From assembly GCA_029202545.1 (NCBI GenBank), contig CP119311.1, positions 3,162,001-3,226,000 on the forward strand: a stretch of DNA of 64,000 nt, in the 5' to 3' direction. The notes under the pieces are model-generated. The model was not told the DNA's origin. It worked only from the letters and a program-made list of their open reading frames with translations, and ran no database searches. The stretch is from Candidatus Pseudobacter hemicellulosilyticus (lineage in GTDB: Bacteria; Bacteroidota; Bacteroidia; Chitinophagales; Chitinophagaceae). This document shows positions 16,317-23,883 of the stretch, piece after piece; within the stretch, counting starts at the first letter, position 1; each line of letters starts with the position of its first letter. Position numbers and translations under genes: made by a program.

Positions 16317-17852
16317 ATGAAAAGATCCATATTGGCAGCATGTATGCTCAGCGGTGCATTACTGTGTCATGCCTGCAGTAAATCCTCGGATACTACAGAT
16401 GCGCCAACGCCGGAAGTGCCAACCCCGCCAACAGGTGGGGATGATCTGTCTGCATTCACCATTGACAGTACCTTCACTAATCCGCTGCTGCCCGGCGGTG
16501 CTGATCCCTGGGTAGTCCAGAAAAATGGGACCTACTACTATACGTATACCCAGGGCAGTAAACTGGTCATCCTGGAAACCAAAAATATGTCGTCGCTGGC
16601 CTCGGCACGCAGGCATGAGGTCTGGACGCCTCCGGCCGGCCAGTCGTATTCAAAGAACCTGTGGGCCCCCGAGCTGCACGAGATTGATGGGAAATGGTAT
16701 TTTTATTTTGCAGCCGATGACGGCACAAATGCCAACCATCGCATGTATGTGCTGGAAAATACTTCGCCTACTCCTGTAGAAGGGAACTGGGTGATAAAAG
16801 GGAAAATAGCCGACGCCACCAATCAGTGGGCCATAGATGGCACCGTACTGCGGCATGGGGGACAAATGTATATGTTGTGGTCGGGTGGTAATGCAGGGGC
16901 GGCGCCTCAGCATATTTATATTGCAAAAATGAGCAATCCCTGGACCATCTCCGGCGAAAAAGTGATCATTGCTTCGCCAACCTACGATTGGGAAAAGAAG
17001 GGAAATCCTATCAATGAAGGACCGCAGGTCCTGATCAATCCCCAGGGCCGGGTATTTGTAGTGTATTCAGGCAGTGGTTACTGGGTAGATGGTTATTGTT
17101 TAGGGCTGCTCACCCTGAAAGAGAATGGAGATCCTATGAATGCGGCCGACTGGACCAAAAAGGATCAGCCGGTATTTTCTATGCGAGCAGAAAGCAGCGC
17201 CTATGGCACCGGGCACAACGGTTTTTTTAAATCACCCGACGGAAAAGAGGACTGGATTATTTACCATGCCCGTACACGAGCCGGAGGTGGTGATGACAAT
17301 AGTCGCAACCCGCGGATCCAGCGCTTTACCTGGAATGCTGAAGGGGCGCCCAACTTTGGCGCTCCGGTGAATATTGCCATTCCGCAAAATCGTCCCTCCG
17401 GCGAGCAATGGCGCTATATATTCCCCAAGACCAAATGGGCTATTGCCGCATTCAGCTCGGAGGAAACGGTTAACAGTCGCCTGGCGTCCCGCCTGATAGA
17501 TAACAATACTGCTACTTTCTGGATTGCGCGATATTCTTCCGATCCAACGGATTACCCCGGTCATTGGGTAACCATCGATATGGGAGAAGTATCCGGTGTT
17601 GACGGCTTTGTCATCAACCAGAAAGAAGGGGATCGGAAAATAAAAGAACTGCAGCTGCTGGTCAGTAACGACAATAGCGCCTGGGAAAACCTCGGGGTAT
17701 TTACCCTCAATAATATTGATCTGTTGAAACAATACATTGACCTGCCCCAGCGCAGGCAGTTCCGCTATTTCAGGCTGGCCCCCAAGTCCGGCTATGATAG
17801 CCAGATTCAGCCCGGCCTCGCGGAAGTTTCAGCATTCAGGCTTAAAGATTAA
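16317..17852 (+). CDS. GH43-family glycosidase with C-terminal discoidin-like domain, lipoprotein
   Basis: 511 residues from ATG 16317, chosen over the GTG at 16296 because it gives a clean lipoprotein signal (ALLCHAC, C20). The five-bladed propeller (about 45-355) carries the three GH43 acidic residues in context: D63 in GGADPW (general base), D174 in WAIDGT (pKa modulator) and E234 in INEGPQ (general acid). A C-terminal F5/8 type C domain (about 365-510) contains RLIDNNTATFWIA and GHWVTIDMG. GH43 enzymes are mostly exo- or endo-acting on arabinofuranosyl or xylosyl linkages; specificity cannot be read here. It lies 68 bp after the Ig-like lipoprotein, which has a similar C-terminal domain, so both may recognise the same glycan. 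Confidence 0.9.
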   Translation: MKRSILAACMLSGALLCHACSKSSDTTDAPTPEVPTPPTGGDDLSAFTIDSTFTNPLLPGGADPWVVQKNGTYYYTYTQGSKLVILETKNMSSLASARRHEVWTPPAGQSYSKNLWAPELHEIDGKWYFYFAADDGTNANHRMYVLENTSPTPVEGNWVIKGKIADATNQWAIDGTVLRHGGQMYMLWSGGNAGAAPQHIYIAKMSNPWTISGEKVIIASPTYDWEKKGNPINEGPQVLINPQGRVFVVYSGSGYWVDGYCLGLLTLKENGDPMNAADWTKKDQPVFSMRAESSAYGTGHNGFFKSPDGKEDWIIYHARTRAGGGDDNSRNPRIQRFTWNAEGAPNFGAPVNIAIPQNRPSGEQWRYIFPKTKWAIAAFSSEETVNSRLASRLIDNNTATFWIARYSSDPTDYPGHWVTIDMGEVSGVDGFVINQKEGDRKIKELQLLVSNDNSAWENLGVFTLNNIDLLKQYIDLPQRRQFRYFRLAPKSGYDSQIQPGLAEVSAFRLKD

Positions 17853-17891
17853 TATTGAGGAAGGAATGATGTTTGATAAAAAATAAGAATA

Positions 17892-18995
17892 ATGTATAAG
17901 CAGATTTTTTCGTTTTTGTTGTTATTGCCTTTTCAGTTTTTGTTCGCTCAGAAAAATGACCTGACCAAATTTCCCAAAGGGTATACTCCTGAAGAGGTAG
18001 GTAAACTGATCGCCTACCGTTTTGTAGATGCCAAACATGCGTTGCATGCGGGCAAATGGATTGGTTATCCTGAAACATTCTATTGGAACGGTTCGCTGAA
18101 GTATGCCTCGCTTACAAAGGATAAAACCCTTCTTGAGCTAATGGAAAAAAGATTCCAGCCGCTTTTTACCACAGAAAATGCCTTGTTGCCCATTAGAAAC
18201 CATGTTGATCTCAATATGTTTGGCAGCCTGCCGCTGGAGCTTTATCAGCTAACAAAGGACAAAAAGTACCTGGACCTTGGACTGCCTTATGCCACTACGC
18301 AATGGGAAGTACCGGCCGATGCCAAAGCTGAAGAGAAAGCATGGGCGGAAAAGGGCTACTCCTGGCAAACACGGCTTTGGATCGATGATATGTACATGAT
18401 CACCATCGTACAATCCCAGGCATACAAAGCAAGCGGGGATGTAAACTATATTGACCGTGCAGCCAAAGAGATGGTGATGTATCTGGATTCGCTGCAACGT
18501 CCCAATGGCCTGTTCTATCATGCCCCTGATGTGCCGTATTACTGGGGGCGTGGTAACGGCTGGATGGCTGCGGGCATGGCGGAATTGCTGCGTTTCTTAC
18601 CGAAGGATAATCAATACCGTCCGCGGATCCTGAAGGGCTACCTGACCATGATGGAAAGTTTAAAGAACTACCAGACAGAAGCAGGTATGTGGAACCAGTT
18701 AATTGATGAAAAAGACAGCTGGGCGGAAACATCAGGATCAGCAATGTTCACTTATGCCTTAATTACCGGCGTAAAACAAAAATGGCTGAATGCTAAAGAA
18801 TATGCTCCTGTAGCCAGGAAAGCCTGGATGGCTTTGGTGCCCTATGTCAATGACAAAGGAGCGGTTTCCGAAGTTTGTGTGGGAACCAATAAAAAGAATG
18901 ATAAGCAGTATTATTATGATCGTCCGCGCAGGACAGGTGATTATCACGGCCAGGCTCCTTACCTCTGGTGTGTGGCAGCATTACTTGAAAAATAA
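17892..18995 (+). CDS. GH88/GH105-family unsaturated uronyl hydrolase (second copy)
   Basis: 367 residues with a cleavable signal peptide (about 1-19, ending FLFA|QKND) and no lipobox, so probably soluble in the periplasm. The domain is collinear with the protein at 8691: DLNMFGSLPLELYQL, WQTRLWIDDMYMI, WGRGNGWMAAGMAEL, ETSGSAMFTYALITG and the C-terminal DYHGQAPYLWC. It lies 40 bp after the GH43 gene. The next gene is a close paralogue, which points to local tandem duplication. The likely task is removal of unsaturated uronic acid from imported oligosaccharides. Confidence 0.88.
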   Translation: MYKQIFSFLLLLPFQFLFAQKNDLTKFPKGYTPEEVGKLIAYRFVDAKHALHAGKWIGYPETFYWNGSLKYASLTKDKTLLELMEKRFQPLFTTENALLPIRNHVDLNMFGSLPLELYQLTKDKKYLDLGLPYATTQWEVPADAKAEEKAWAEKGYSWQTRLWIDDMYMITIVQSQAYKASGDVNYIDRAAKEMVMYLDSLQRPNGLFYHAPDVPYYWGRGNGWMAAGMAELLRFLPKDNQYRPRILKGYLTMMESLKNYQTEAGMWNQLIDEKDSWAETSGSAMFTYALITGVKQKWLNAKEYAPVARKAWMALVPYVNDKGAVSEVCVGTNKKNDKQYYYDRPRRTGDYHGQAPYLWCVAALLEK

Positions 18996-19046
18996 GGATT
19001 CCTTGACTAAATAGTGTTAAGCAAGTCAGTTAAAAAAAGCAGCTTT

Positions 19047-20153
19047 ATGTTTAAAAATTTGTGTTTATCGTTACTAACCCTTTTTTCTGTTTCCGTTCTA
19101 TCTGCACAGCAAAATCTTCTGTCGGGTTTTTCGAAGGGAGCTACGCCGAAGGAGGTGGGTAAAGGGCTGGCCTATCATTTCGTTGACAGCAAGCATGATC
19201 TGTATGCTGAGCGATATATTCATTATGCCGAAGTCTGTACCTGGAACGGTGCGCTTGATTATGCGCTGAAAACAAACGACAAGCAACTGATCAAACTGTT
19301 GCAGGATAAATTTGAGCCTTTCTTTGGCAGGGAAAAGACCCTGCTGCCGCCCATGAACCATGTGGACTATAATATGTTCGGAAGTATTGCGCTTAAACTC
19401 TACCAGGTAACAAAAGACAACCGGTACAGGGAGCTGGGCCTGGCCTATGCTGATTCCCAGTGGAACCTGCCGGAGAATGCAAAGCCGGCTGAAAAAGAAT
19501 GGAGCGAAAAAGGGTATTCCTGGCAAACCCGTCTCTGGATTGATGATATGTACATGATCACTGTTGTACAAAATGAGGCCTACAAGGTTACCGGGGATAA
19601 AAAATATATTGATCGCGCAGCCAAGGAAATGGTGATGTACCTGGAGGAATTACAACGTCCCAACGGTCTCTTTTACCATGCGCCGGATGTTCCTTTGTAC
19701 TGGGCAAGAGGGGACGGCTGGATGGCTGTAGGCATGGCCGACTTACTTCGTTCTCTTCCCCAGGACCACAAAGACAGGCCCCGTATCATGGAAGGATATC
19801 TTACTATGATGAAAAGCCTGAAAGATCACCAGCAGCCTGCTGGCATGTGGAATCAATTGATCGATGAGCCGGATTTCTGGGCGGAGACATCCGGAACGGC
19901 TATGTTCACCTATGCATTTATCCGGGGCATTCAACAGGGTTGGCTGGATGCCGCAGAATACGGCCCTGCTGCCCGTAAAGCCTGGCTGGCGATGGTCCCT
20001 TATATCGATGAACGCAAAAATGTAACTGAGGTTTGTATTGGTACGGGCAAGAAGAATGATAAGCAGCACTATGCCAACCGTCCGCGCAATGCGGGTGATT
20101 TTCATGGCCAGGCGCCCTACCTGTGGTGTTCGGTGGCGCTGCTGGATAAATAG
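19047..20153 (+). CDS. GH88/GH105-family unsaturated uronyl hydrolase (third copy)
   Basis: 368 residues from ATG 19047. An upstream in-frame GTG at 19014 would add residues before a complete signal peptide (MFKNLCLSLLTLFSVSVLSA), so the ATG is preferred. The domain has DYNMFGSIALKLYQV, WQTRLWIDDMYMI, WARGDGWMAVGMADL, ETSGTAMFTYAFIRG and FHGQAPYLWC. It differs from the copy just upstream at the GNGWMA motif (GDGWMA here) and in many surface positions, so the pair may have divergent specificity. No lipobox; periplasmic. It is the last enzyme before a 170-bp gap that separates it from the oxidoreductase gene. Confidence 0.87.
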   Translation: MFKNLCLSLLTLFSVSVLSAQQNLLSGFSKGATPKEVGKGLAYHFVDSKHDLYAERYIHYAEVCTWNGALDYALKTNDKQLIKLLQDKFEPFFGREKTLLPPMNHVDYNMFGSIALKLYQVTKDNRYRELGLAYADSQWNLPENAKPAEKEWSEKGYSWQTRLWIDDMYMITVVQNEAYKVTGDKKYIDRAAKEMVMYLEELQRPNGLFYHAPDVPLYWARGDGWMAVGMADLLRSLPQDHKDRPRIMEGYLTMMKSLKDHQQPAGMWNQLIDEPDFWAETSGTAMFTYAFIRGIQQGWLDAAEYGPAARKAWLAMVPYIDERKNVTEVCIGTGKKNDKQHYANRPRNAGDFHGQAPYLWCSVALLDK

Positions 20154-20213
20154 TAGGGGCCAGGAGGAAATCCCAGGCAACATTCAGCTATTTTGGCCAA
20201 TGCCTAAGCTATA

Positions 20214-20281
20214 TTAGAATCAGGAGTATTTATTGTTGATTTTGACAGGCTTATCTTTTAAATTTAAGGTCCTGATACTAA
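20214..20281 (+). promoter_or_regulatory. Inverted repeat and possible promoter before the oxidoreductase gene
   Basis: TTAGAATCAGGA (20214-20225) and TCCTGATACTAA (20270-20281) form an inverted repeat with 11 of 12 bases paired, flanking 44 bp of AT-rich sequence. Inside lies TATCTTTT (20252-20259), one base from the TAnnTTTG -7 consensus. The arrangement fits an operator or promoter for the two genes that follow, within the only sizeable gap of the locus A operon. Confidence 0.35.
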
Positions 20282-20323
20282 TGTAAGCAGTTTAGGACTA
20301 TTTGAAAAAAATAATCATCAACA

Positions 20324-21679
20324 ATGACAAAATCGCGTCGCCGGTTCATTCAACAGACAGCCCTTGCAGGCGCCGGCATTCTCACCGCCAAAATGGGGTT
20401 TAGCGCTGAAAGCTATCGGCGTATTATTGGCTCTAACGATCGTGTAAGGGTAGGGGTGGTTGGATTTTCCGACCGTCATCGTGGCAGCCATATGCCCTGT
20501 TTTTTGAATCATTACAAAGAACTGAATTTTGATATAGTGGCTGTTTCGGATATCTGGAACAAAAGAAGGGAAGAAGGCGCCGCCGTATGGAAACAGAAAT
20601 TGGGACATGATGTGGTGGCTTGCCGCAATAACGAAGAGATGTACAGCAAGAAGCTGGTAGATGCAGTGTTTATTGGTACTGCGGATTTCCAGCATGCCTT
20701 TCATACCGTTGAAGCTGTGAAAGCAGGTTGTGACGCCTATGTGGAAAAGCCTTTTGCTGAAACCATGGAGGACGCCCGCGCTGCCCTGAAAGCTGTCAAG
20801 GCCAGTGACCGCATCATCCAGATCGGTTCCCAGCGCAGGAGCGGCAGTAACTACCATTCTGCTCATGATTTCATCTCTTCCGGCAAGTTTGGCCCTATCA
20901 CCATGGTAGAGCTGACCTGGAATGTGAACCAGCCCGGCCGCTGGCGCCGTGTACCCCTGCTGAAAGAATTAAGGGAAGAAGATACAGACTGGAAACGTTT
21001 CATCATGAACCGTCCCTTTGAATCTTTTGATCCCCGCAAATACCTGGAGTATCGTTTGTTCTGGCCTTATTCCTCGGGGCTTCCCGGTCAATGGATGAGC
21101 CACCAGATCGATACGGTGCATTGGTTCACGGGGCTGTCGCACCCGCGTAGCGTAGTGGCCAACGGCGGTATCTATATGTGGAAAGATGGTCGCAGGAACT
21201 GGGACACCATCACGGCTGTATTTGATTACGGTCCGGCCAATGATCCCAGCAACGGGTTCCAGGTTACTTTCGGTTCCCGTATGCACAATGGCGATGAGCG
21301 TCCTTCAGAAATTTACTACAGCAATGGTGGCGAGCTGAACCTGATCACCAATACCATTTCGCCCCAGGGCGGCCTCACCAAACGCTTTGCAGAGGACATG
21401 GGTATGCAGCCTAACCTGTTGCCCAAACAAAGCCTGGACCAGGCTGAAGCGGTGATCGCTTCCGCCAACACAGGTGGTGATAAGCTTACCAGCAATCACG
21501 TACGCAACTGGATGGAATGTATCCGCAGCCGCAAGCAGCCCAATGCGCCGGTAGAAGCAGGGTATAACCATTCTATTGCCTGTATCATGACCACAGCCGC
21601 CGCCCGTACCGGCCAGAAAGCTACCTTTGATGAGAAGACACAGGAAGTAATGGTAGGTGGAAAAGTGTTCAAATATTAG
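20324..21679 (+). CDS. Gfo/Idh/MocA-family oxidoreductase with Tat signal
   Basis: 451 residues. The N-terminus SRRRFIQQTALAGAG is a twin-arginine export signal, so the folded protein with cofactor is probably moved to the periplasm. A Rossmann domain follows (RVGVVGFSDRHRGSHM, about 40-55), then VEKPFAETMEDA, the family's EKP motif with its catalytic lysine, and the C-terminal alpha/beta substrate-binding domain. The family uses NAD(P) to oxidise or reduce sugars or their derivatives, sometimes as a redox-neutral glycosidase. Substrate unknown. It is followed after four bases by the PmoA-like gene, a pairing often seen in Bacteroidota. Confidence 0.88.
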   Translation: MTKSRRRFIQQTALAGAGILTAKMGFSAESYRRIIGSNDRVRVGVVGFSDRHRGSHMPCFLNHYKELNFDIVAVSDIWNKRREEGAAVWKQKLGHDVVACRNNEEMYSKKLVDAVFIGTADFQHAFHTVEAVKAGCDAYVEKPFAETMEDARAALKAVKASDRIIQIGSQRRSGSNYHSAHDFISSGKFGPITMVELTWNVNQPGRWRRVPLLKELREEDTDWKRFIMNRPFESFDPRKYLEYRLFWPYSSGLPGQWMSHQIDTVHWFTGLSHPRSVVANGGIYMWKDGRRNWDTITAVFDYGPANDPSNGFQVTFGSRMHNGDERPSEIYYSNGGELNLITNTISPQGGLTKRFAEDMGMQPNLLPKQSLDQAEAVIASANTGGDKLTSNHVRNWMECIRSRKQPNAPVEAGYNHSIACIMTTAAARTGQKATFDEKTQEVMVGGKVFKY

Positions 21680-21683
21680 TATC

Positions 21684-22751
21684 ATGAATATGATGAGATC
21701 AATAAACGCCGGCACTCTCTTTGTAGTGCTGGCGTTTTCTGCAAATGCACAGAAAAAGGAGATGGTGAAATTTGTGAAGGAAAAGACCGGTACCACTATT
21801 CACGTGAATATCGGGTCCGGCCGCTTCACCAGCTTTATCTATCCCGATACACTGGCTAAACCGGTATTGTATCCCATCCTGGCAGCCAGCGGCACCGTGG
21901 TTACCCGTGGGTATCCTATCAACCCCATTGCCGATGAACCAACAGACCACCCGCATCACCTGGGGCTCTGGCTGAATTTTGAAAATGTGAACGGGCTTGA
22001 TTTCTGGAACAACTCGTTTGCCATTCCGGCTGCAAAAAAGCACCTGTACGGATCCATCAGAACAGATAAGGTGATCAAAACGAAGGATGGGGAGAAAGGT
22101 ATCTTGTCTTACCATGCCAACTGGGTCAATCAAAAGAATGAGGTATTGCTGGAAGAGACCACCCAATATACTTTCAGCGGTTCCGGAGGCCAGCGTATCA
22201 TTGACCGCATCACGGTCCTGAAGGCCAATACCGAGGTGACTTTTACCGATGCCAAGGATGGCCTGCTGGGTCTTCGTGTTGCGCATGAGCTACAAATCCC
22301 TTCCCGTGAGGATAAGAAATATACGGACGACAAAGGCAATGTGACCGTTGTTAAAGGGGAGCTGGATAAAATTGCTACCGGCAATTACCTTACCAGCGAA
22401 GGGAAGACCGGTGATGCAGCCTGGAGTACACGCGCCGCCTGGTGCAAGCTGTATGGCAAAATGAAAAATGACTCCGTCAGTATCGCTATTATCGATCACC
22501 CCCGCAATATCAATTATCCCACTTTCTGGCATGCCCGCGGCTATGGTTTGTTTGCCGCCAATCCCCTGGGTGAAAAGATCTTCACCAACGGACAATCAGC
22601 AAAGAACCTGCAGCTGAAAAAAGGGGAGACCGTCCGGTTCGCCTTCCGTGTAGTGGTGGATGAGGGCGCTGCCACGCTTACGCCGGCACAGCTCAACCGC
22701 CTGGCGGATGAATTTGCCAAAACCGATCCCGGATCGGTAGCTGCACAATAA
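21684..22751 (+). CDS. PmoA-like family protein (DUF6807), secreted
   Basis: 355 residues from ATG 21684; an earlier ATG at 21657 overlaps the previous gene. A signal peptide (about 1-22, ending SANA) precedes a beta-rich domain with the family stretch DEPTDHPHHLGLWLNFENV, and later AAWCKLYGK and IIDHPRNINYPTFWHARGYGL. The name PmoA was given by weak similarity to a methane oxygenase subunit and is not evidence of that activity. Function is unknown; the conserved His/Asp clusters suggest a metal or sugar site. It is coupled to the Gfo/Idh/MocA gene and ends the locus A operon. Confidence 0.8.
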   Translation: MNMMRSINAGTLFVVLAFSANAQKKEMVKFVKEKTGTTIHVNIGSGRFTSFIYPDTLAKPVLYPILAASGTVVTRGYPINPIADEPTDHPHHLGLWLNFENVNGLDFWNNSFAIPAAKKHLYGSIRTDKVIKTKDGEKGILSYHANWVNQKNEVLLEETTQYTFSGSGGQRIIDRITVLKANTEVTFTDAKDGLLGLRVAHELQIPSREDKKYTDDKGNVTVVKGELDKIATGNYLTSEGKTGDAAWSTRAAWCKLYGKMKNDSVSIAIIDHPRNINYPTFWHARGYGLFAANPLGEKIFTNGQSAKNLQLKKGETVRFAFRVVVDEGAATLTPAQLNRLADEFAKTDPGSVAAQ

Positions 22752-22787
22752 CCCGTTCCCGACAGCCGGTTATTCACCAAAACCCTT

Positions 22788-22829
22788 ACAGGCGAAAAGA
22801 AAAACACCTATTCTTTATTCGCCTGTTTG
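22788..22829 (+). terminator. Hairpin after the locus A operon
   Basis: ACAGGCGAA (22788-22796) pairs perfectly with TTCGCCTGT (22818-22826), with further AAGAA/TTCTT pairing inside, followed by a short T3. It lies 37 bp after the last stop. The T run is weak, so this is a probable rather than certain terminator. Confidence 0.5.
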
Positions 22830-22958
22830 CGGGGCATTTCCAATTCTCTACCTTCGTATCATCCTCCATTTTTTCTCTCCCTGTGATGCTTCTTCCCTTC
22901 TGACTATCTTATGCAGGACCACCTGTTCGATTGATCATTAACTATTAAACTACTTATC

Positions 22959-23771
22959 ATGAAAAGGCTCGTCACCTGCGCGCTTGCGGCTGCTATTGCA
23001 GCAGCCATGCTTTCCCTTGCTTCCTGTAGAAAGTTGCACGACTATCCCTATCGCTCACTGCCCGGTGGAGACTCCCTATGCCGGATTACAGAGATCACCT
23101 CTTATGGCTATGCCACTGCGGACACCAGCACGTATTACTTTATTTACAATGTCCTGGGAAACCCGGACACCGTCCGGCCGGCGCTTTCCCTGCGGTCGGT
23201 GCTGCCTACCTATGTGTTCAGGTATGATGCATCCAACCTGCTCATCAGCCTGCTGGAGATCACTTATTATGACAGCAGTGTTTCTCCCAATTACTATGAT
23301 GGTATTGTGTCCAACTACCAAAGCTTCAGTTATTCCGGCAGCCAGGTAGCCTATTCCTCCATGCTCTTTTATGGCGTTGTCTATAATGGCGTACTGATCT
23401 TCAACCAGCCCGTTGTGTCCTATCAGTATGGCTATGAATACGATAGTCTTGGCCGTATAACACGCGTACAAAACTACCTGCCGTTCACGCCACCTTACTA
23501 TACCAACTATGCGTACAATACCCAGGGCAACCTAAGTTCCTATGGGGTGAACGATAATAAGCTGAACCTGTTCCGGACCAATGGGATCTGGCAATTCCTG
23601 ACCAGGGATTACAGCAATAATAACCCGCTGAGCGGCGCTTCCTATAATGAGTTCCTGCTGCCGGTAAATACTGTCCAGCCAACCGGCCGGGCTTTTTTAA
23701 GCAGCCGGTTCAGTGTGGACCACGCCAGGATCAGGTATGAGTGTAATTGCAATACCAAAAGCCACAATTAA
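22959..23771 (+). CDS. Hypothetical tyrosine-rich lipoprotein with YD-like strands
   Basis: 270 residues with a lipoprotein signal (LSLASC, C23). The body is rich in Tyr, Ser and Asn and predicted to be all beta; it contains single copies of motifs such as YGYEYDSLGRITRVQNY and TNYAYNTQGNLSSYG, which resemble RHS/YD strands or DUF4595-type Bacteroidota lipoproteins. No enzymatic residues are seen. It stands alone between the locus A operon and the convergent locus B, with terminators on both sides. Function unknown. Confidence 0.7.
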   Translation: MKRLVTCALAAAIAAAMLSLASCRKLHDYPYRSLPGGDSLCRITEITSYGYATADTSTYYFIYNVLGNPDTVRPALSLRSVLPTYVFRYDASNLLISLLEITYYDSSVSPNYYDGIVSNYQSFSYSGSQVAYSSMLFYGVVYNGVLIFNQPVVSYQYGYEYDSLGRITRVQNYLPFTPPYYTNYAYNTQGNLSSYGVNDNKLNLFRTNGIWQFLTRDYSNNNPLSGASYNEFLLPVNTVQPTGRAFLSSRFSVDHARIRYECNCNTKSHN

Positions 23772-23830
23772 CGCCAGTTGGCCTAAACATACTGCATGCA
23801 GGTAGCAAAGTGGTATCCGCCTGTACAAGC

Positions 23831-23864
23831 AAAAAGCCCGGCCACAATAGCGGCCGGGCTTTTT
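23831..23864. terminator. Bidirectional terminator between convergent genes
   Basis: AAAAAGCCCGGCC (23831-23843) and GGCCGGGCTTTTT (23852-23864) form a perfect 13-bp stem with an 8-base loop. The A run on one side and T run on the other make it work in both directions, ending the lipoprotein transcript (plus) and the locus B operon (minus). Confidence 0.92.
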
Positions 23865-23883
23865 GAATTCATAGGGATATCTT

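Noticed and set aside
19014..19046. GTG start of the third GH105 gene
   Set aside because: It places 11 residues before a complete signal peptide; ATG 19047 fits better.
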